This document shows positions 36,846 to 45,895 of a stretch of DNA of 64,000 bases, in pieces. The translations under genes were made by a program, and so were the position numbers. How positions within the stretch are numbered: the stretch's first letter is position 1; every line of letters begins with the position of its first letter. The notes beneath the pieces are model-generated. The model was not told where the DNA came from. It was given only the letters and a program-made list of their open reading frames with translations, and made no database searches. Source of the stretch: Gorillibacterium timonense (GTDB taxonomy: Bacteria > Bacillota > Bacilli > Paenibacillales > NBRC-103111); NCBI RefSeq assembly GCF_001457415.1, contig NZ_LN881724.1:2294001-2358000 (forward strand), in the 5' to 3' direction.

Positions 36846-36923
36846 ATGTACATGAGCGGGAATACTCCGGAGGATCACAGATGATTCCCGGGATCAGAAG
36901 CCGTTTCTTCGAGATAGCGGAAA

Positions 36924-37823
36924 TCATCCCGGAAACGCCAACGCTCCCTCTGCATAGGGATCAAAAAGCTGAATCGTCATGATGAGTCCATTGTAAAAGG
37001 TATATACATCGCCGGTGTATTTATCCACCCAGAAATCGTAGACGACGGGTATCACATAGAAACGATCATTCTCGGATCGAATGGATAAATTCGTGATGAT
37101 CTTCCGCATGGATGCCCCATCGTCCTGCTGGTTCACCGCCAGAGGAACAAAAAGGCCGTATCTCTTCTCATAGGCCTCAATCAACTGATTCTTCACTTTC
37201 GCGAGAGCTTCCTCTGCCGTTAGCTTCACGGCTTCCTCCGGATAACGGCTGATCATCACATGGGGCAGACGGGGGATGATTCGAAGCGGACTGTCGTCGA
37301 TTCCGCTGAAGTAAGAAGCCTCTCCCTGCAGAGCATCCGTCACAAACTCAAGCGGAACGAAGAGCTCCCCGTCTATGCGTTCGGGAGAAGTCGTCAATTG
37401 GATCGCTTTCCCGTCCAGGTAGACCGTTTTTTCCCCTGGTGTAAGCTCAATTGTCCGGTTGCCGTCGGATAAAGCAACCTTTTCCTGCCCCTCCTTTTCC
37501 ATCATGGAAATATCGAATCGTTCCACGATCGGATGGAGAGCAACAAATGGCTGGCTCTCCACCATCTTGACCTTCGCCTGCTTGACGATCGACCCGTTGA
37601 GAAACAAGCCCACGTAGCCAGGTTGAATCTTTTCCTTCGTACCGTCTTCATACTGGATAAAGTAGTCATCGTCGTTGGATGATTCATTCGGGAAAATCTG
37701 CACCTGATCCAGATGAACTCCAGGAACCGTGGCTTGCACCTCCTGCATCACCGGCTCCGACCTGCACCCCAACATAACCATAAGAAGAGTGCTGACAATC
37801 ATCAACAGTAGACCCTTCCTCAC
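36924..37823 (-). CDS. Lipoprotein with a degenerate stalk-like domain
   Basis: About 299 residues. Lipoprotein signal with lipobox MLGC (Cys20) from a GTG at 37823, which is ten bases after AAGGAG; a GTG three codons earlier is too close to the site. The middle (about 75-180) shows copper-amine-oxidase-N-like strands (VYLDGKAIQLTTSPERIDGE, FVPLEFVTDALQ) and the C-terminal part has a PepSY-like pattern (LTAEEALAKVKNQLIEAYEK, DFWVDKYTGDVY). Function unknown; surface attached. Confidence 0.7.
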   Translation of the reverse strand: MRKGLLLMIVSTLLMVMLGCRSEPVMQEVQATVPGVHLDQVQIFPNESSNDDDYFIQYEDGTKEKIQPGYVGLFLNGSIVKQAKVKMVESQPFVALHPIVERFDISMMEKEGQEKVALSDGNRTIELTPGEKTVYLDGKAIQLTTSPERIDGELFVPLEFVTDALQGEASYFSGIDDSPLRIIPRLPHVMISRYPEEAVKLTAEEALAKVKNQLIEAYEKRYGLFVPLAVNQQDDGASMRKIITNLSIRSENDRFYVIPVVYDFWVDKYTGDVYTFYNGLIMTIQLFDPYAEGALAFPG

Positions 37824-37896
37824 ATTTTCCACTCCTTCATTGGAAACTTCATCCTTTCCCCTTACTTAAAGAACGAAAACTCCCGCCTTTCTGTTG

Positions 37897-37957
37897 CAAA
37901 AAAACGAGCCATTCTCGCCAAATATGCGATTAACGAACCGTTTGAACTGGCGGGAAC
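37897..37957 (-). terminator. Terminator after the epoxide hydrolase gene
   Basis: Stem TTCTCGCCA with TGGCGGGAA (one mismatch) around a long loop, followed on the minus strand by TTTTTTT. Confidence 0.5.
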
Positions 37958-37969
37958 GAATATTCCGGC

Positions 37970-39121
37970 CTATTTCTCACGATAAGGCTTGTAGAAGGAA
38001 CGAATGTCTTGGGCAAAAAGCTCTGGCTCCTCCATGGCCGTAAAATGACCGCCGCGAGCCATTGTCGTCCAGCGAGTAATCGTTAAATTTCGCATGGCCC
38101 ACTCTTTTGGCGGTAATACAATATCTGCTGGGAATAAGGCAAGTCCAGTGGGTACTTTTATATAGCCTAATGGCGGCAGAGAATGTGAATTTTCATAATA
38201 CATACGCGTAGATGACCCTATTGTGTTCGTAAGCCAATAAACCATAATATGAGTAATGAGCTCATCTTCGGTATAGCTTTGCTGGAGGTCGCCTCCACAA
38301 TCACTCCAAGCACGAAATTTTTCAAGAATCCAGCCCGCTAAGCCTGCTGGTGAATCCGAAAGTCCATACGCAAGCGTCTGTGGACGTGTCGATTGGATCG
38401 ACATGTACCCTCCCTCTTGGGAAATCCATTCCGATGCTTTTTTCTTATAGTGAAGCTCTTCTTCTGATAATTCCCCCTGCCCATGAGGCGCAAGGAGATC
38501 TCTTATGATGCCAATATCCGTTAGGTGGATTCCATATAAAAGCTCAGGATGGTTATACGCCAGATATCTTGTAACTCCGGAGCCTATATCCCCGCCCGCT
38601 GCAGCAAATTTTTCGTATCCTAATTCTTTTGTCATTAAAGTTGCCCACATCTCGGAGACCTGATCATTGTTGACACCAGGACGGTCAGGGCAGCTAGAGA
38701 ACCCAAATCCTGGTAAGGACGGGACAATGACATCAAAGGAATCTGCAGGATCTCCGCCATAGCTCGCTGGATCTGTAAGAAGGGGAATGACCTTCTGATA
38801 TCGAAGGTAACTGTCTGGCCATCCGTGAGTGAGAATAAGGGGCATGGGATTCGGTCCCTTGCCGCGCTCATGAACAAAGTGCACGTCCATTCCCTCGATG
38901 CTGCAGCGAAACTGCGAAAAGCGGTTTAACTGAGCTTCCTGCTTGCGCCAATCATACTGTTCCCGCCAATACGAAACAAGCGACTCTAAACAAGATAAAT
39001 CGGTTCCTTGATCCCAGCCCGAGCTTACCTGTTGACCCGGCCAACGGATGTGATGTAATCTTCTTTTTACATCATCCAGGACTTCATCTGTGATGTGAAT
39101 GTGAAAACGTTCAATGGTCAT
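37970..39121 (-). CDS. Epoxide hydrolase (EPHX1-like)
   Basis: 383 residues from the ATG at 39121. N-terminal EHN domain (about 5-100; LDDVKRRLHHIRWPG, SYWREQYDWRKQEAQLNRF) and an alpha/beta hydrolase core with oxyanion motif HGWPDS, nucleophile Asp178 in GGDIGS and the catalytic His in ARGGHF near the end. It hydrolyses epoxides to diols in the microsomal epoxide hydrolase manner. Divergent from an AraC regulator, its likely controller. Confidence 0.92.
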   Translation of the reverse strand: MTIERFHIHITDEVLDDVKRRLHHIRWPGQQVSSGWDQGTDLSCLESLVSYWREQYDWRKQEAQLNRFSQFRCSIEGMDVHFVHERGKGPNPMPLILTHGWPDSYLRYQKVIPLLTDPASYGGDPADSFDVIVPSLPGFGFSSCPDRPGVNNDQVSEMWATLMTKELGYEKFAAAGGDIGSGVTRYLAYNHPELLYGIHLTDIGIIRDLLAPHGQGELSEEELHYKKKASEWISQEGGYMSIQSTRPQTLAYGLSDSPAGLAGWILEKFRAWSDCGGDLQQSYTEDELITHIMVYWLTNTIGSSTRMYYENSHSLPPLGYIKVPTGLALFPADIVLPPKEWAMRNLTITRWTTMARGGHFTAMEEPELFAQDIRSFYKPYREK

Positions 39122-39228
39122 GAGGCTTCCCACCTTTTTCGTCGATATCGCAAATGATATCCCTTCACCTTTAGGGGTACAATGTCAAAAACGAAGCATC
39201 TCACTATACTATTTGATAGGGGAATCGT

Positions 39229-40083
39229 ATGCCGCAGACCGACCGTTACAAAAATCGATCCGTGAACATTGAATTTTTCCCCGTGGAGGATTTTAGCAAC
39301 CTTCCTTATGCTAGGCGGTTCACGATTATCTTAGTTACCTCAGGAACCTTGAACGGGCTTTTAAATGGGCATCCTCTATCCATAGTCGCTCCGGGTGTCC
39401 TTTGCTTGAGTGAAGATGACGTTATCCAGATCAACGAGAAGCTTAACGTAGCGGCGCAATCCTTTTGTTATGATAACGATTTTCTCAACACCGTTACACT
39501 TTCCGATACGCAAGGGTTTTATCCAACGGGTCCGAGAATACTAACCGGTCTTTCCCTTTTTCAACGGGATCATCCTCTTCTAGGTGTTCCTCGTATAACT
39601 GAAAAGGCGTTTCCGTTTCTATTTGATTGTTTTTTTATACTGGGTATGGAAGTTCAGGCGCAAAGCGATTCAAACTGGGTATGCCGAATTAAGAAGTACC
39701 TTATCCAGATTATGGGGTTGCTTGAGGAGTTAAGCCGGACCCATGAACGATCTCCTGTGGATTTTGCATTAGAATACATACACACGAACTACTCGAGGAA
39801 GATTTCATTGGAGGATTTGACGAAATGTGCTCATTTGAACCGTGTAACGCTAAACAAATTATTTCAGGAAAGATGCGGAAAAACGTCAATCGGTTACCTG
39901 CTTGACTATCGGTTGAAGGTTGCGTGTGATCTTTTGACCCATACCGATATGAAGCTGAATGACATTGCACATGCTACGGGGTTTGAGTATGACACCTACT
40001 TGATCAAGCAGTTTAAAGCTAAAAAAGGGATGTCCCCTACCCAATATCGGATCATAACTCGAAAGGTTGCCCATGCCCAATGA
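39229..40083 (+). CDS. AraC family regulator
   Basis: 284 residues. N-terminal cupin-like domain (RFTIILVTSGTLNGLLNGHP, LCLSEDDVIQINE) and C-terminal double helix-turn-helix (LTKCAHLNRVTLNKLFQERC, AHATGFEYDTYLIKQFKAKK). Divergent from the epoxide hydrolase gene with a 107-base gap. Ligand unknown. Confidence 0.9.
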   Translation: MPQTDRYKNRSVNIEFFPVEDFSNLPYARRFTIILVTSGTLNGLLNGHPLSIVAPGVLCLSEDDVIQINEKLNVAAQSFCYDNDFLNTVTLSDTQGFYPTGPRILTGLSLFQRDHPLLGVPRITEKAFPFLFDCFFILGMEVQAQSDSNWVCRIKKYLIQIMGLLEELSRTHERSPVDFALEYIHTNYSRKISLEDLTKCAHLNRVTLNKLFQERCGKTSIGYLLDYRLKVACDLLTHTDMKLNDIAHATGFEYDTYLIKQFKAKKGMSPTQYRIITRKVAHAQ

Positions 40084-40239
40084 CTTCTCGTGCGTATCAA
40101 CTCAAAAACCATCGTTTGCGCACCCCTTCTCATAAAGCGTAAAGGGAGGCCTGTTCACAATATCTCCACAACTTCGTTCTGACATTTTTTGTAGAATAAA
40201 TGAGTATGTTTCACACGAGCATAGGGGGAATCTGTCAAC

Positions 40240-40866
40240 GTGAACGAAGTCAAGCCTGCTAAACCGGAGACCGTCTCGGTCACGGCTGCCGACCCGTCCG
40301 CTATCGGACTGTTCGGCCTTGCCATGGTCACACTGGTCGCATCCAGCCAGAAGCTGGAATGGACGAACGGCGTGTCCGGCATCATCCCTTGGGCGATATT
40401 TCTCGGGGCTTGCGCCCAGCTCTTCGCCTGTATCAACGATTCGAAACGCAACAATACCTTCGGGACGACGGCATTCGGCGCTTATGCCTTCTTCTGGCTC
40501 GGCGTCGCCTTCACCTGGATGATCAAGCTTGGCGTCTTCGGGGCCGCAATGGCAAGCGCTTATGATCCCAAGCAGCTCGGCTTCGCCTTCCTCGGGTATC
40601 TCATCTTCACCGTCTACATGACGATAGGAGCGATGGAAGCGAATAAGGTTCTCTTCGTCATCTTTTTCCTCATCATCTTCCTGTTCCTCGGGCTTACGCT
40701 GAACGCCTTCGGGATCGCGGAGCATGCCAGCCACCGGATGGCGGCAATTGCGGAATTCCTGATCGCGATCGCTTCGTTTTACGGTTCCGCGGCATCGGTT
40801 CTCAACACCCATTTCGGGCGGGTCTTCCTGCCGGTGGGCAAGCCTTTTGGCATCTTCAAGAAATGA
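40240..40866 (+). CDS. AceTr/SatP (YaaH) family acetate-type transporter
   Basis: 208 residues with six predicted membrane helices. The family signature is visible as DPSAIGLFGLAMV at the start and FGTTAFGAYAFFWLGVAF in the middle. Members move acetate or succinate with protons. The start is a GTG at 40240, AGGGGGA ten bases upstream. The strong hairpin after the gene ends it as a single unit. Confidence 0.85.
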   Translation: MNEVKPAKPETVSVTAADPSAIGLFGLAMVTLVASSQKLEWTNGVSGIIPWAIFLGACAQLFACINDSKRNNTFGTTAFGAYAFFWLGVAFTWMIKLGVFGAAMASAYDPKQLGFAFLGYLIFTVYMTIGAMEANKVLFVIFFLIIFLFLGLTLNAFGIAEHASHRMAAIAEFLIAIASFYGSAASVLNTHFGRVFLPVGKPFGIFKK

Positions 40867-40880
40867 AACGATGACCTGAA

Positions 40881-40927
40881 GGCCGGGGTTAAGGAGACAT
40901 CTCCTCAGCCCCGGTCTTTTTTATTTT
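40881..40927 (+). terminator. Terminator after the acetate-type transporter gene
   Basis: GC-rich stem (GGCCGGGGTTAAGGAGA with TCTCCTCAGCCCCGGTC) followed by TTTTTTATTTTT. Confidence 0.9.
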
Positions 40928-41017
40928 TCACCTCTTGTTCAGGGATTTTTCACTTCCTTTTAAGCAATTTCTCCTATGATGACAGTAGATTTACTTCATC
41001 CCGAAGGAGCGATCCTC

Positions 41018-41212
41018 ATGAAAAAGCTGATCTCCCTGATGTCGGTCTTAATGCTCTCTGTGGGCTTGGCAGGCTGTAGCTACTCCCCTTCCATCCCCAA
41101 TACGGTAATTCCCAGTATAGAGGAATCCTCCTCTTATCATACGAGCGCAAATTCATACTCTGCGGATTCGGCTGTCAACTCATTGGAGCAGACGAATGAA
41201 TCACTTGCCTGA
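41018..41212 (+). CDS. Small lipoprotein, 64 residues
   Basis: From the ATG at 41018 (GAAGGAG upstream) it encodes a lipoprotein signal MKKLISLMSVLMLSVGLAGC with Cys20 as the lipidated residue, then a short Ser/Asn/Glu-rich tail of about 44 residues. No domain. The stop is 26 bases from the end of the convergent phosphotransferase gene. Confidence 0.65.
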   Translation: MKKLISLMSVLMLSVGLAGCSYSPSIPNTVIPSIEESSSYHTSANSYSADSAVNSLEQTNESLA

Positions 41213-41238
41213 AATCTTTTTTTGACCTGATTCCACCT

Positions 41239-42231
41239 CTATAATGGATAAAGGATTTCTGTGTTCATGATTTGGGTAAAGGTTTCACAGGCTCTACTAA
41301 CCGGTGTTTGTAAAAAATCTCGGAAGGCTTGACCCTCTCCCTCTCTAAGATTATCGCCGGAAATAAGGGAGACCGAGACATTAAGCAACCATCTTAGAGT
41401 CGAAAGAACTTTGAAATAATCAAGGTTCTTTATTTCCTTTCCCAATAATTGGGTATAGGCGGCCAGCGCTTCTGCTGCAAAAGAATCAAATCCTCCTCTC
41501 TCCATCAAACCAAGGGTCCATGCAAGGTCAAATCGGTAATCGCCAATTCCCCACACCCAATCAATGACGACCGGCTGTTGGTTCTCGTTCAGGATCACAT
41601 TCCATGGATGGTAATCCCGATGAAGGATGGCCGGGCTCAAATCCTCTACCGTTTGCTTGTTAGTTTGCAGCCAGAAATAAACGGGATATAGCTGTTCAAT
41701 CTGATTGTGATCCAATAACGCTTTTATTTCCGCCAATTCGTTATCAATCAGGCTCATCGAGGCCGTTTCCGTATACTCCATTTTTGCAATTCCTATGTCC
41801 TTTTTATGGAGTTCATAAAGCAATCTGCTAAATGTTTTTACCATATCCTTCTTTTGATCGGAGTCCACTTCCGCGTAAACATCCCAAAACATCCTTCCGT
41901 TAATCCGCTCCATTACGAGAAAGGCGTTATTCCCTTCACTCATCGATAGATCATGCCCCAAATATTCGGGTACAGGGTAACCGCTCTTGCCTAAAAAGAT
42001 AAGTGCCTGACATTCTTTTTCAACACTTTCTACTCCGCTTTTAGTTCCGGAATAGATTTTTAGGATATAGTCCTTCTTTTCTTTATCGTTATTCTTATCA
42101 ACGGCTATCGTAAATGAATAAACGCTTCCCGCCCATCCGGACTTAAGCGGAGTAATCGTGTTCTCTTGCAGCTCATAATTGGGATACATGGTGTCCAACA
42201 TTTTCTTGATCATTCTTTTAATAGCTTCCAT
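41239..42231 (-). CDS. APH/ChoK family phosphotransferase
   Basis: 330 residues from the ATG at 42231 (GGAGG seven bases upstream). Kinase-like fold: VYSFTIAVDKNNDKEKKDYI with the ATP Lys, ILHRDYHPWNVILNENQ (catalytic Asp and Asn) and VIDWVWGIGDYRFDLAW (metal Asp). Family members phosphorylate aminoglycosides, macrolides, choline, thiamine or spore-related sugars; nothing here fixes the substrate. Base composition is AT-richer than its neighbours. Confidence 0.85.
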   Translation of the reverse strand: MEAIKRMIKKMLDTMYPNYELQENTITPLKSGWAGSVYSFTIAVDKNNDKEKKDYILKIYSGTKSGVESVEKECQALIFLGKSGYPVPEYLGHDLSMSEGNNAFLVMERINGRMFWDVYAEVDSDQKKDMVKTFSRLLYELHKKDIGIAKMEYTETASMSLIDNELAEIKALLDHNQIEQLYPVYFWLQTNKQTVEDLSPAILHRDYHPWNVILNENQQPVVIDWVWGIGDYRFDLAWTLGLMERGGFDSFAAEALAAYTQLLGKEIKNLDYFKVLSTLRWLLNVSVSLISGDNLREGEGQAFRDFLQTPVSRACETFTQIMNTEILYPL

Positions 42232-42287
42232 TTGTTCACCTCCAGATCTATCTTTGGAAATCGACAATATGCGAGCAGAAATAGCAA

Positions 42288-42325
42288 AACGGGATGAAGC
42301 AGAAAGAATTTCTGTTCATCCCGTT
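42288..42325 (-). terminator. Terminator after the ROK kinase gene
   Basis: Long stem AACGGGATGAA... with ...TTCATCCCGTT (perfect outer 11 pairs plus CAGAAA/TTTCTG inside), followed by TTGCTATTT on the minus strand. Confidence 0.8.
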
Positions 42326-42354
42326 GTTGGATATAGTCGATGTGGCTTACGTAA

Positions 42355-43239
42355 TTAAACCTCTTGATTGCGCAGAGCGGCGAGTCCGAGCGCCAACGAT
42401 CCGGCCAAGCCGGCATTGTCTCCGAGTCCGGGTGCCACGATGTAGTCATCGAGACCATCCAGCAATTCCTTGGCGCTGACATAGCCGTTCAAGTTCTTCC
42501 GCACTTCCGCGCGAATCAGGGGGAACAGCTGCTCCTGCTTCATGACTCCGCCGCCCAATACAATCTTCTCCGGGGAAATCACCAGGAGGGTATTGGAGAT
42601 CGATTGCGCCAGATAAAAAGCTTCCATCTCCCAAGCGGCATGATCCTTCGGGATGTCGCTGCCTTTGATCTGCCAACGCTTCTCAATAGCGGGACCTGCC
42701 GCCATTCCTTCCAGGCAATCGTTGTGGTACGGGCAGAAGCCTACATAGCTGTCGTTCGGATGACGGCGGGTCAGCACATGTCCGCCTTCCGGATGTACCA
42801 GCCCATGGACGAGTCGGCCTTGGGAATATACCCCGACCCCGATGCCCGTTCCTACCGTGTAATAGACACAGCTGTTCATTCCCTTGGCAGCTCCCCAAAT
42901 CGCTTCGCCGTATGCCGCTGCATTGACATCGGTATCCCAGCCGAACGGAACGTCATATGCGGCCTTCATGGCTCCGAGAAAATCATAACCGTTCCAGCCT
43001 GGCTTCGGGGTAGTCGTCACATGCCCGTAGTTGGGGCTGTTTTTGTCAACGCCGAGCGGACCAAACGAGCCGATACCGATGGCCTCTACCTGCTTGTCCT
43101 TGAAATACTCGATTACCTGTGGGAGAGTGGTCTCCGGCATCCCTGTCGGGAAGCTGATGCGGTCCTCAATGACGCCCTCCTCATTGCCCACTCCACAAAC
43201 AAACTTTGTTCCTCCAGCTTCAACTGCCCCGATGCGCAT
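42355..43239 (-). CDS. ROK family fructokinase-like sugar kinase
   Basis: 294 residues. ROK kinase with the ATP-binding start GAVEAGGTKFVCGVG, the catalytic loop GWDTDVNAAAYGEAIWG, VGTGIGVGVY and the zinc site GGHVLTRRHPNDSYVGFCPYH with Cys pair near 165-185. ROK members of this YdhR/ScrK type phosphorylate fructose (or mannose) from ATP. It is 137 bases after the LacI-family gene on the same strand and is its natural target. Confidence 0.9.
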   Translation of the reverse strand: MRIGAVEAGGTKFVCGVGNEEGVIEDRISFPTGMPETTLPQVIEYFKDKQVEAIGIGSFGPLGVDKNSPNYGHVTTTPKPGWNGYDFLGAMKAAYDVPFGWDTDVNAAAYGEAIWGAAKGMNSCVYYTVGTGIGVGVYSQGRLVHGLVHPEGGHVLTRRHPNDSYVGFCPYHNDCLEGMAAGPAIEKRWQIKGSDIPKDHAAWEMEAFYLAQSISNTLLVISPEKIVLGGGVMKQEQLFPLIRAEVRKNLNGYVSAKELLDGLDDYIVAPGLGDNAGLAGSLALGLAALRNQEV

Positions 43240-43376
43240 GGTGAATTCCTCCTTGGGTTGGGTTCCTTCCTGCAGAACCCTATAAATTCGAATCGCTGTT
43301 CTCGCGATGAAGATCAGACGATCCAGATGATAAGCCGCATTCGTATCCGACGTGGCTGCCTCTTCAAAAGGTCACG

Positions 43377-44345
43377 TCATGTTGTATCGCCTTCGCGATA
43401 ATAGACCGGCAGCCGGTAGACCTTCTCCTCCAAGCTTTGTCCCGCGATAAGCTGAAGCAGCAGACGAACCGACATCCGCGCCATCTCTTCCACCGGCTGG
43501 CGGATGGTCGACAGATTCGGATGAAAGAGTCCGTCATTCTGGATTCCGTCGTATCCAATGAGCTTTACGTCCTCCGGAACGCGGATTCCCCGCTTTGCAG
43601 CTCGAATGATGTAGTTGGCAGCCAAAAGATCGTTGATGGCGAAAAGACCGTCGATCTCTTCCGCTACTTCAAAGAACCCAGCGAAATAGGTGTCCTCGTC
43701 CACAATCGGTTCATCCGGTTCATAGACGATGACCTCCAGCCCGGCTTGGGCTGCCGCTTGCACGAAGCCTTCCCGGCGCAAGGTGATCTCGCTCGAGACC
43801 TGGGGCGTGCTGCCGAGAAAAGCTGGCTTCCGCACTCCCGCCTTTCGGAGCTCATGCAATGCCATGCGTCCTCCCGTCTGGTTATCCGATGTAACGCAAG
43901 CGATATTCGATCGGAAATGACGATCGATGCTGATCATGGGAATGTCGTGCTTGACCGCATGATCCAAATTGTTGTACGAAATTCCGAGAATGCCTGCAAC
44001 CTTGTTCTGCTCCAGCATATCGAGGTAATAGCTCTCTTTCCAAGGCTTCCCTCCGCTGTTGCACAGCAGGAGCTTGTACCCACAGTCGTCGAGTTCATCT
44101 TCAACATAATAAGCCAGCTCCGAGAAAAAGGGATGCCAAACGGTAGGCAGAAGCAGGGCGATCAAATTCGATTTTTGCATTTTGAAATTGCGTGCGACTT
44201 CATTTGGCACATACTTCAATTGTTCAATTGCAGCGATGACTCGATTCCGGATCTCCGGGGTGACAGTCCCATTGTTGTTGATGACGCGGGATACCGTACC
44301 TACCGCCACACCGGCAAGGGCGGCAACGTCCTTGATGCTCGGCAT
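43377..44345 (-). CDS. LacI family transcriptional regulator
   Basis: 322 residues from the ATG at 44345 (GGTGGAG site; an earlier ATG at 44402 adds an unlike sequence). Helix-turn-helix MPSIKDVAALAGVAVGTVSR with the hinge VINNNGTVTPEIRNRVIAAI, then a periplasmic-binding-like sugar domain. Operator-like TGAAACGTTTCA lies about 95 bases upstream. Likely regulator of the ROK kinase; the sugar would be fructose or sucrose by context. Confidence 0.9.
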   Translation of the reverse strand: MPSIKDVAALAGVAVGTVSRVINNNGTVTPEIRNRVIAAIEQLKYVPNEVARNFKMQKSNLIALLLPTVWHPFFSELAYYVEDELDDCGYKLLLCNSGGKPWKESYYLDMLEQNKVAGILGISYNNLDHAVKHDIPMISIDRHFRSNIACVTSDNQTGGRMALHELRKAGVRKPAFLGSTPQVSSEITLRREGFVQAAAQAGLEVIVYEPDEPIVDEDTYFAGFFEVAEEIDGLFAINDLLAANYIIRAAKRGIRVPEDVKLIGYDGIQNDGLFHPNLSTIRQPVEEMARMSVRLLLQLIAGQSLEEKVYRLPVYYREGDTT

Positions 44346-44438
44346 GAGGACTCCACCTGCTTTACTAAGAATGTAAATCAATGGAACCGAGATTCCGTTC
44401 ATCCGTCAAACCCAACAATCGGATTATACCACCTCAAA

Positions 44439-44450
44439 TGAAACGTTTCA
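44439..44450. promoter_or_regulatory. LacI-type operator upstream of the LacI-family gene
   Basis: TGAAACGTTTCA is a perfect 12-base palindrome with the central CG of LacI/GalR boxes. Probably autoregulatory. Confidence 0.6.
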
Positions 44451-44564
44451 ACACATTCATTTCCGGTTGGCAGTCTGCTCAATCCAAATCCAATTTTCAT
44501 TGATTTCCAGTATGTGAATTTTCTCTCAAGCCTTTTCTTCCCCCTTCTGCTATGCTTTAATGGT

Positions 44565-44577
44565 AGAAAGCGCTTTG
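44565..44577 (+). promoter_or_regulatory. cre-like palindrome before the CBS gene
   Basis: GAAAGCGCTTTG with flanking A matches the catabolite-responsive element core (A-A-A-G-C-G-C-T-T-T), just after a TATGCT hexamer that could be the -10 box of the CBS-gene promoter. Repression by CcpA is inferred. Confidence 0.4.
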
Positions 44578-44617
44578 ATGCTGAATCAAGCCATACCAAG
44601 CAAAGGAGCTGAACACC

Positions 44618-45022
44618 ATGAAGGTCTCATCCTTTCTCTTGTCAAAAGAACAGGTGTCCTATCTCGCTTCCACCATCAGTATGCTGGAGGCGGCCGAACA
44701 TCTGGAGCGGCATCTATATACCGCAATTCCGATCATTGACGATCACGGGAAATATATCGGCACCTTGTCGGAAGGCGATTTGCTCTGGAAGATGAAGAGA
44801 ACGCCGGGTCTCACCTTCGCTAATATGGACCAAGTGCCTCTATCGGAGGTGGAACAGCGATTCCAGCTGGAGAGCGTTCAGATCGATGCCAAAATGGAAG
44901 ACATGCTGAGCTTGGCCGCTGACCAAAATTTTATACCGGTTGTCGACAAAGACGGTCTTTTTCTCGGCATCATCCGGCGCAAGGATATCATTGAATACTA
45001 CAACGAAAGCATCATGGATTGA
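44618..45022 (+). CDS. CBS domain pair protein
   Basis: 134 residues, two CBS domains (LLSKEQVSYLASTISMLEAA to LSEGDLLWKM; VQIDAKMEDMLSLAADQNFI to IIRRKDIIEYY). AAGGAG lies ten bases before the ATG. It begins a plus-strand unit with the methyltransferase (15-base gap). Likely a nucleotide-sensing regulatory protein. Confidence 0.85.
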   Translation: MKVSSFLLSKEQVSYLASTISMLEAAEHLERHLYTAIPIIDDHGKYIGTLSEGDLLWKMKRTPGLTFANMDQVPLSEVEQRFQLESVQIDAKMEDMLSLAADQNFIPVVDKDGLFLGIIRRKDIIEYYNESIMD

Positions 45023-45037
45023 TCGGGAGGCGATGGA

Positions 45038-45856
45038 ATGGCACGTGAAATCTTATCCAACAATGTGGAACGATTTTCCGGGTTCAGCAGCCTGTATGGT
45101 CAAAATCGGCCCATTCCTCCCACGGAAGTCATTCGCATTCTGACGAGTTACGTGGAAGAAACGCCCGAATTGGTCGTAGACGTCGGATGCGGGACAGGCC
45201 TCTCCTCGTTCATCTGGCTCGATCATGCGAAGAGAATTATCGGCGTCGAACCTAATGACGATATGCGCGCCGAAGCTCTAGCTCGACTTGACGAAGAAAA
45301 ACGAACGGAAGCTTTGAGCTTCATTCGCGGGTATTCGCATGAGCTTGATCTGGCGGATGCAGAAGCGGATCTCATCACCTGCTCCCAGTCCTTTCACTGG
45401 ATGAACCCTCAGCCGACCTTGAAGGAGTTCGCCCGGGTACTGAGAACAGGCGGCGTCTTTGCCGCCTACGACTGCGACTGGCCGCCGGTACTCAACTGGG
45501 AAGTTGAGAGCGCCTATCTATCCCTGCAGGAAGAGGTCAAACGGCTGTTAGCGGCTCATCCGGACCCAGACAGCCTTGCCAAACCGTGGGATAAGGAAGG
45601 CCATCTGCAGCAGATCCGCGAATCCGGCTTGTTCCGGTATAGCCGGGAAATCGTCTTTCACAATTGGGAGCCCTGTACGGCGGAACGGTATGTGAACATC
45701 GCCCTCAGCCAAGGGGGACTGCAAGCTGTGCTCCGTACCGATGCGGATGCCTTGACGGAGGCGGTTGCGGAATTCCGCGAACGGGCGGAGCGGGCCTTCG
45801 GCGATGAACCCAAGGATGTGCTCTTCTGCTATCGAATGAGAATTGGCGTGAAATAA
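45038..45856 (+). CDS. Class I SAM-dependent methyltransferase
   Basis: 272 residues. Methyltransf_11-like: VVDVGCGTGLSSFIWL (SAM motif I) near residue 48, IIGVEPNDDMRAEA (acidic motif II), then LADAEADLITCSQSFHWMNP and FARVLRTGGVFAAYDCDWPP. The NSFHWM-type segment marks the group acting on small metabolites. It is followed 39 bases later by the PLP enzyme; together with the CBS gene it may form a small methionine/SAM-related unit. Confidence 0.88.
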   Translation: MAREILSNNVERFSGFSSLYGQNRPIPPTEVIRILTSYVEETPELVVDVGCGTGLSSFIWLDHAKRIIGVEPNDDMRAEALARLDEEKRTEALSFIRGYSHELDLADAEADLITCSQSFHWMNPQPTLKEFARVLRTGGVFAAYDCDWPPVLNWEVESAYLSLQEEVKRLLAAHPDPDSLAKPWDKEGHLQQIRESGLFRYSREIVFHNWEPCTAERYVNIALSQGGLQAVLRTDADALTEAVAEFRERAERAFGDEPKDVLFCYRMRIGVK

Positions 45857-45895
45857 TCTGGGGTATTTCCGGGAAACTATCAGGAGGGGAAAGAA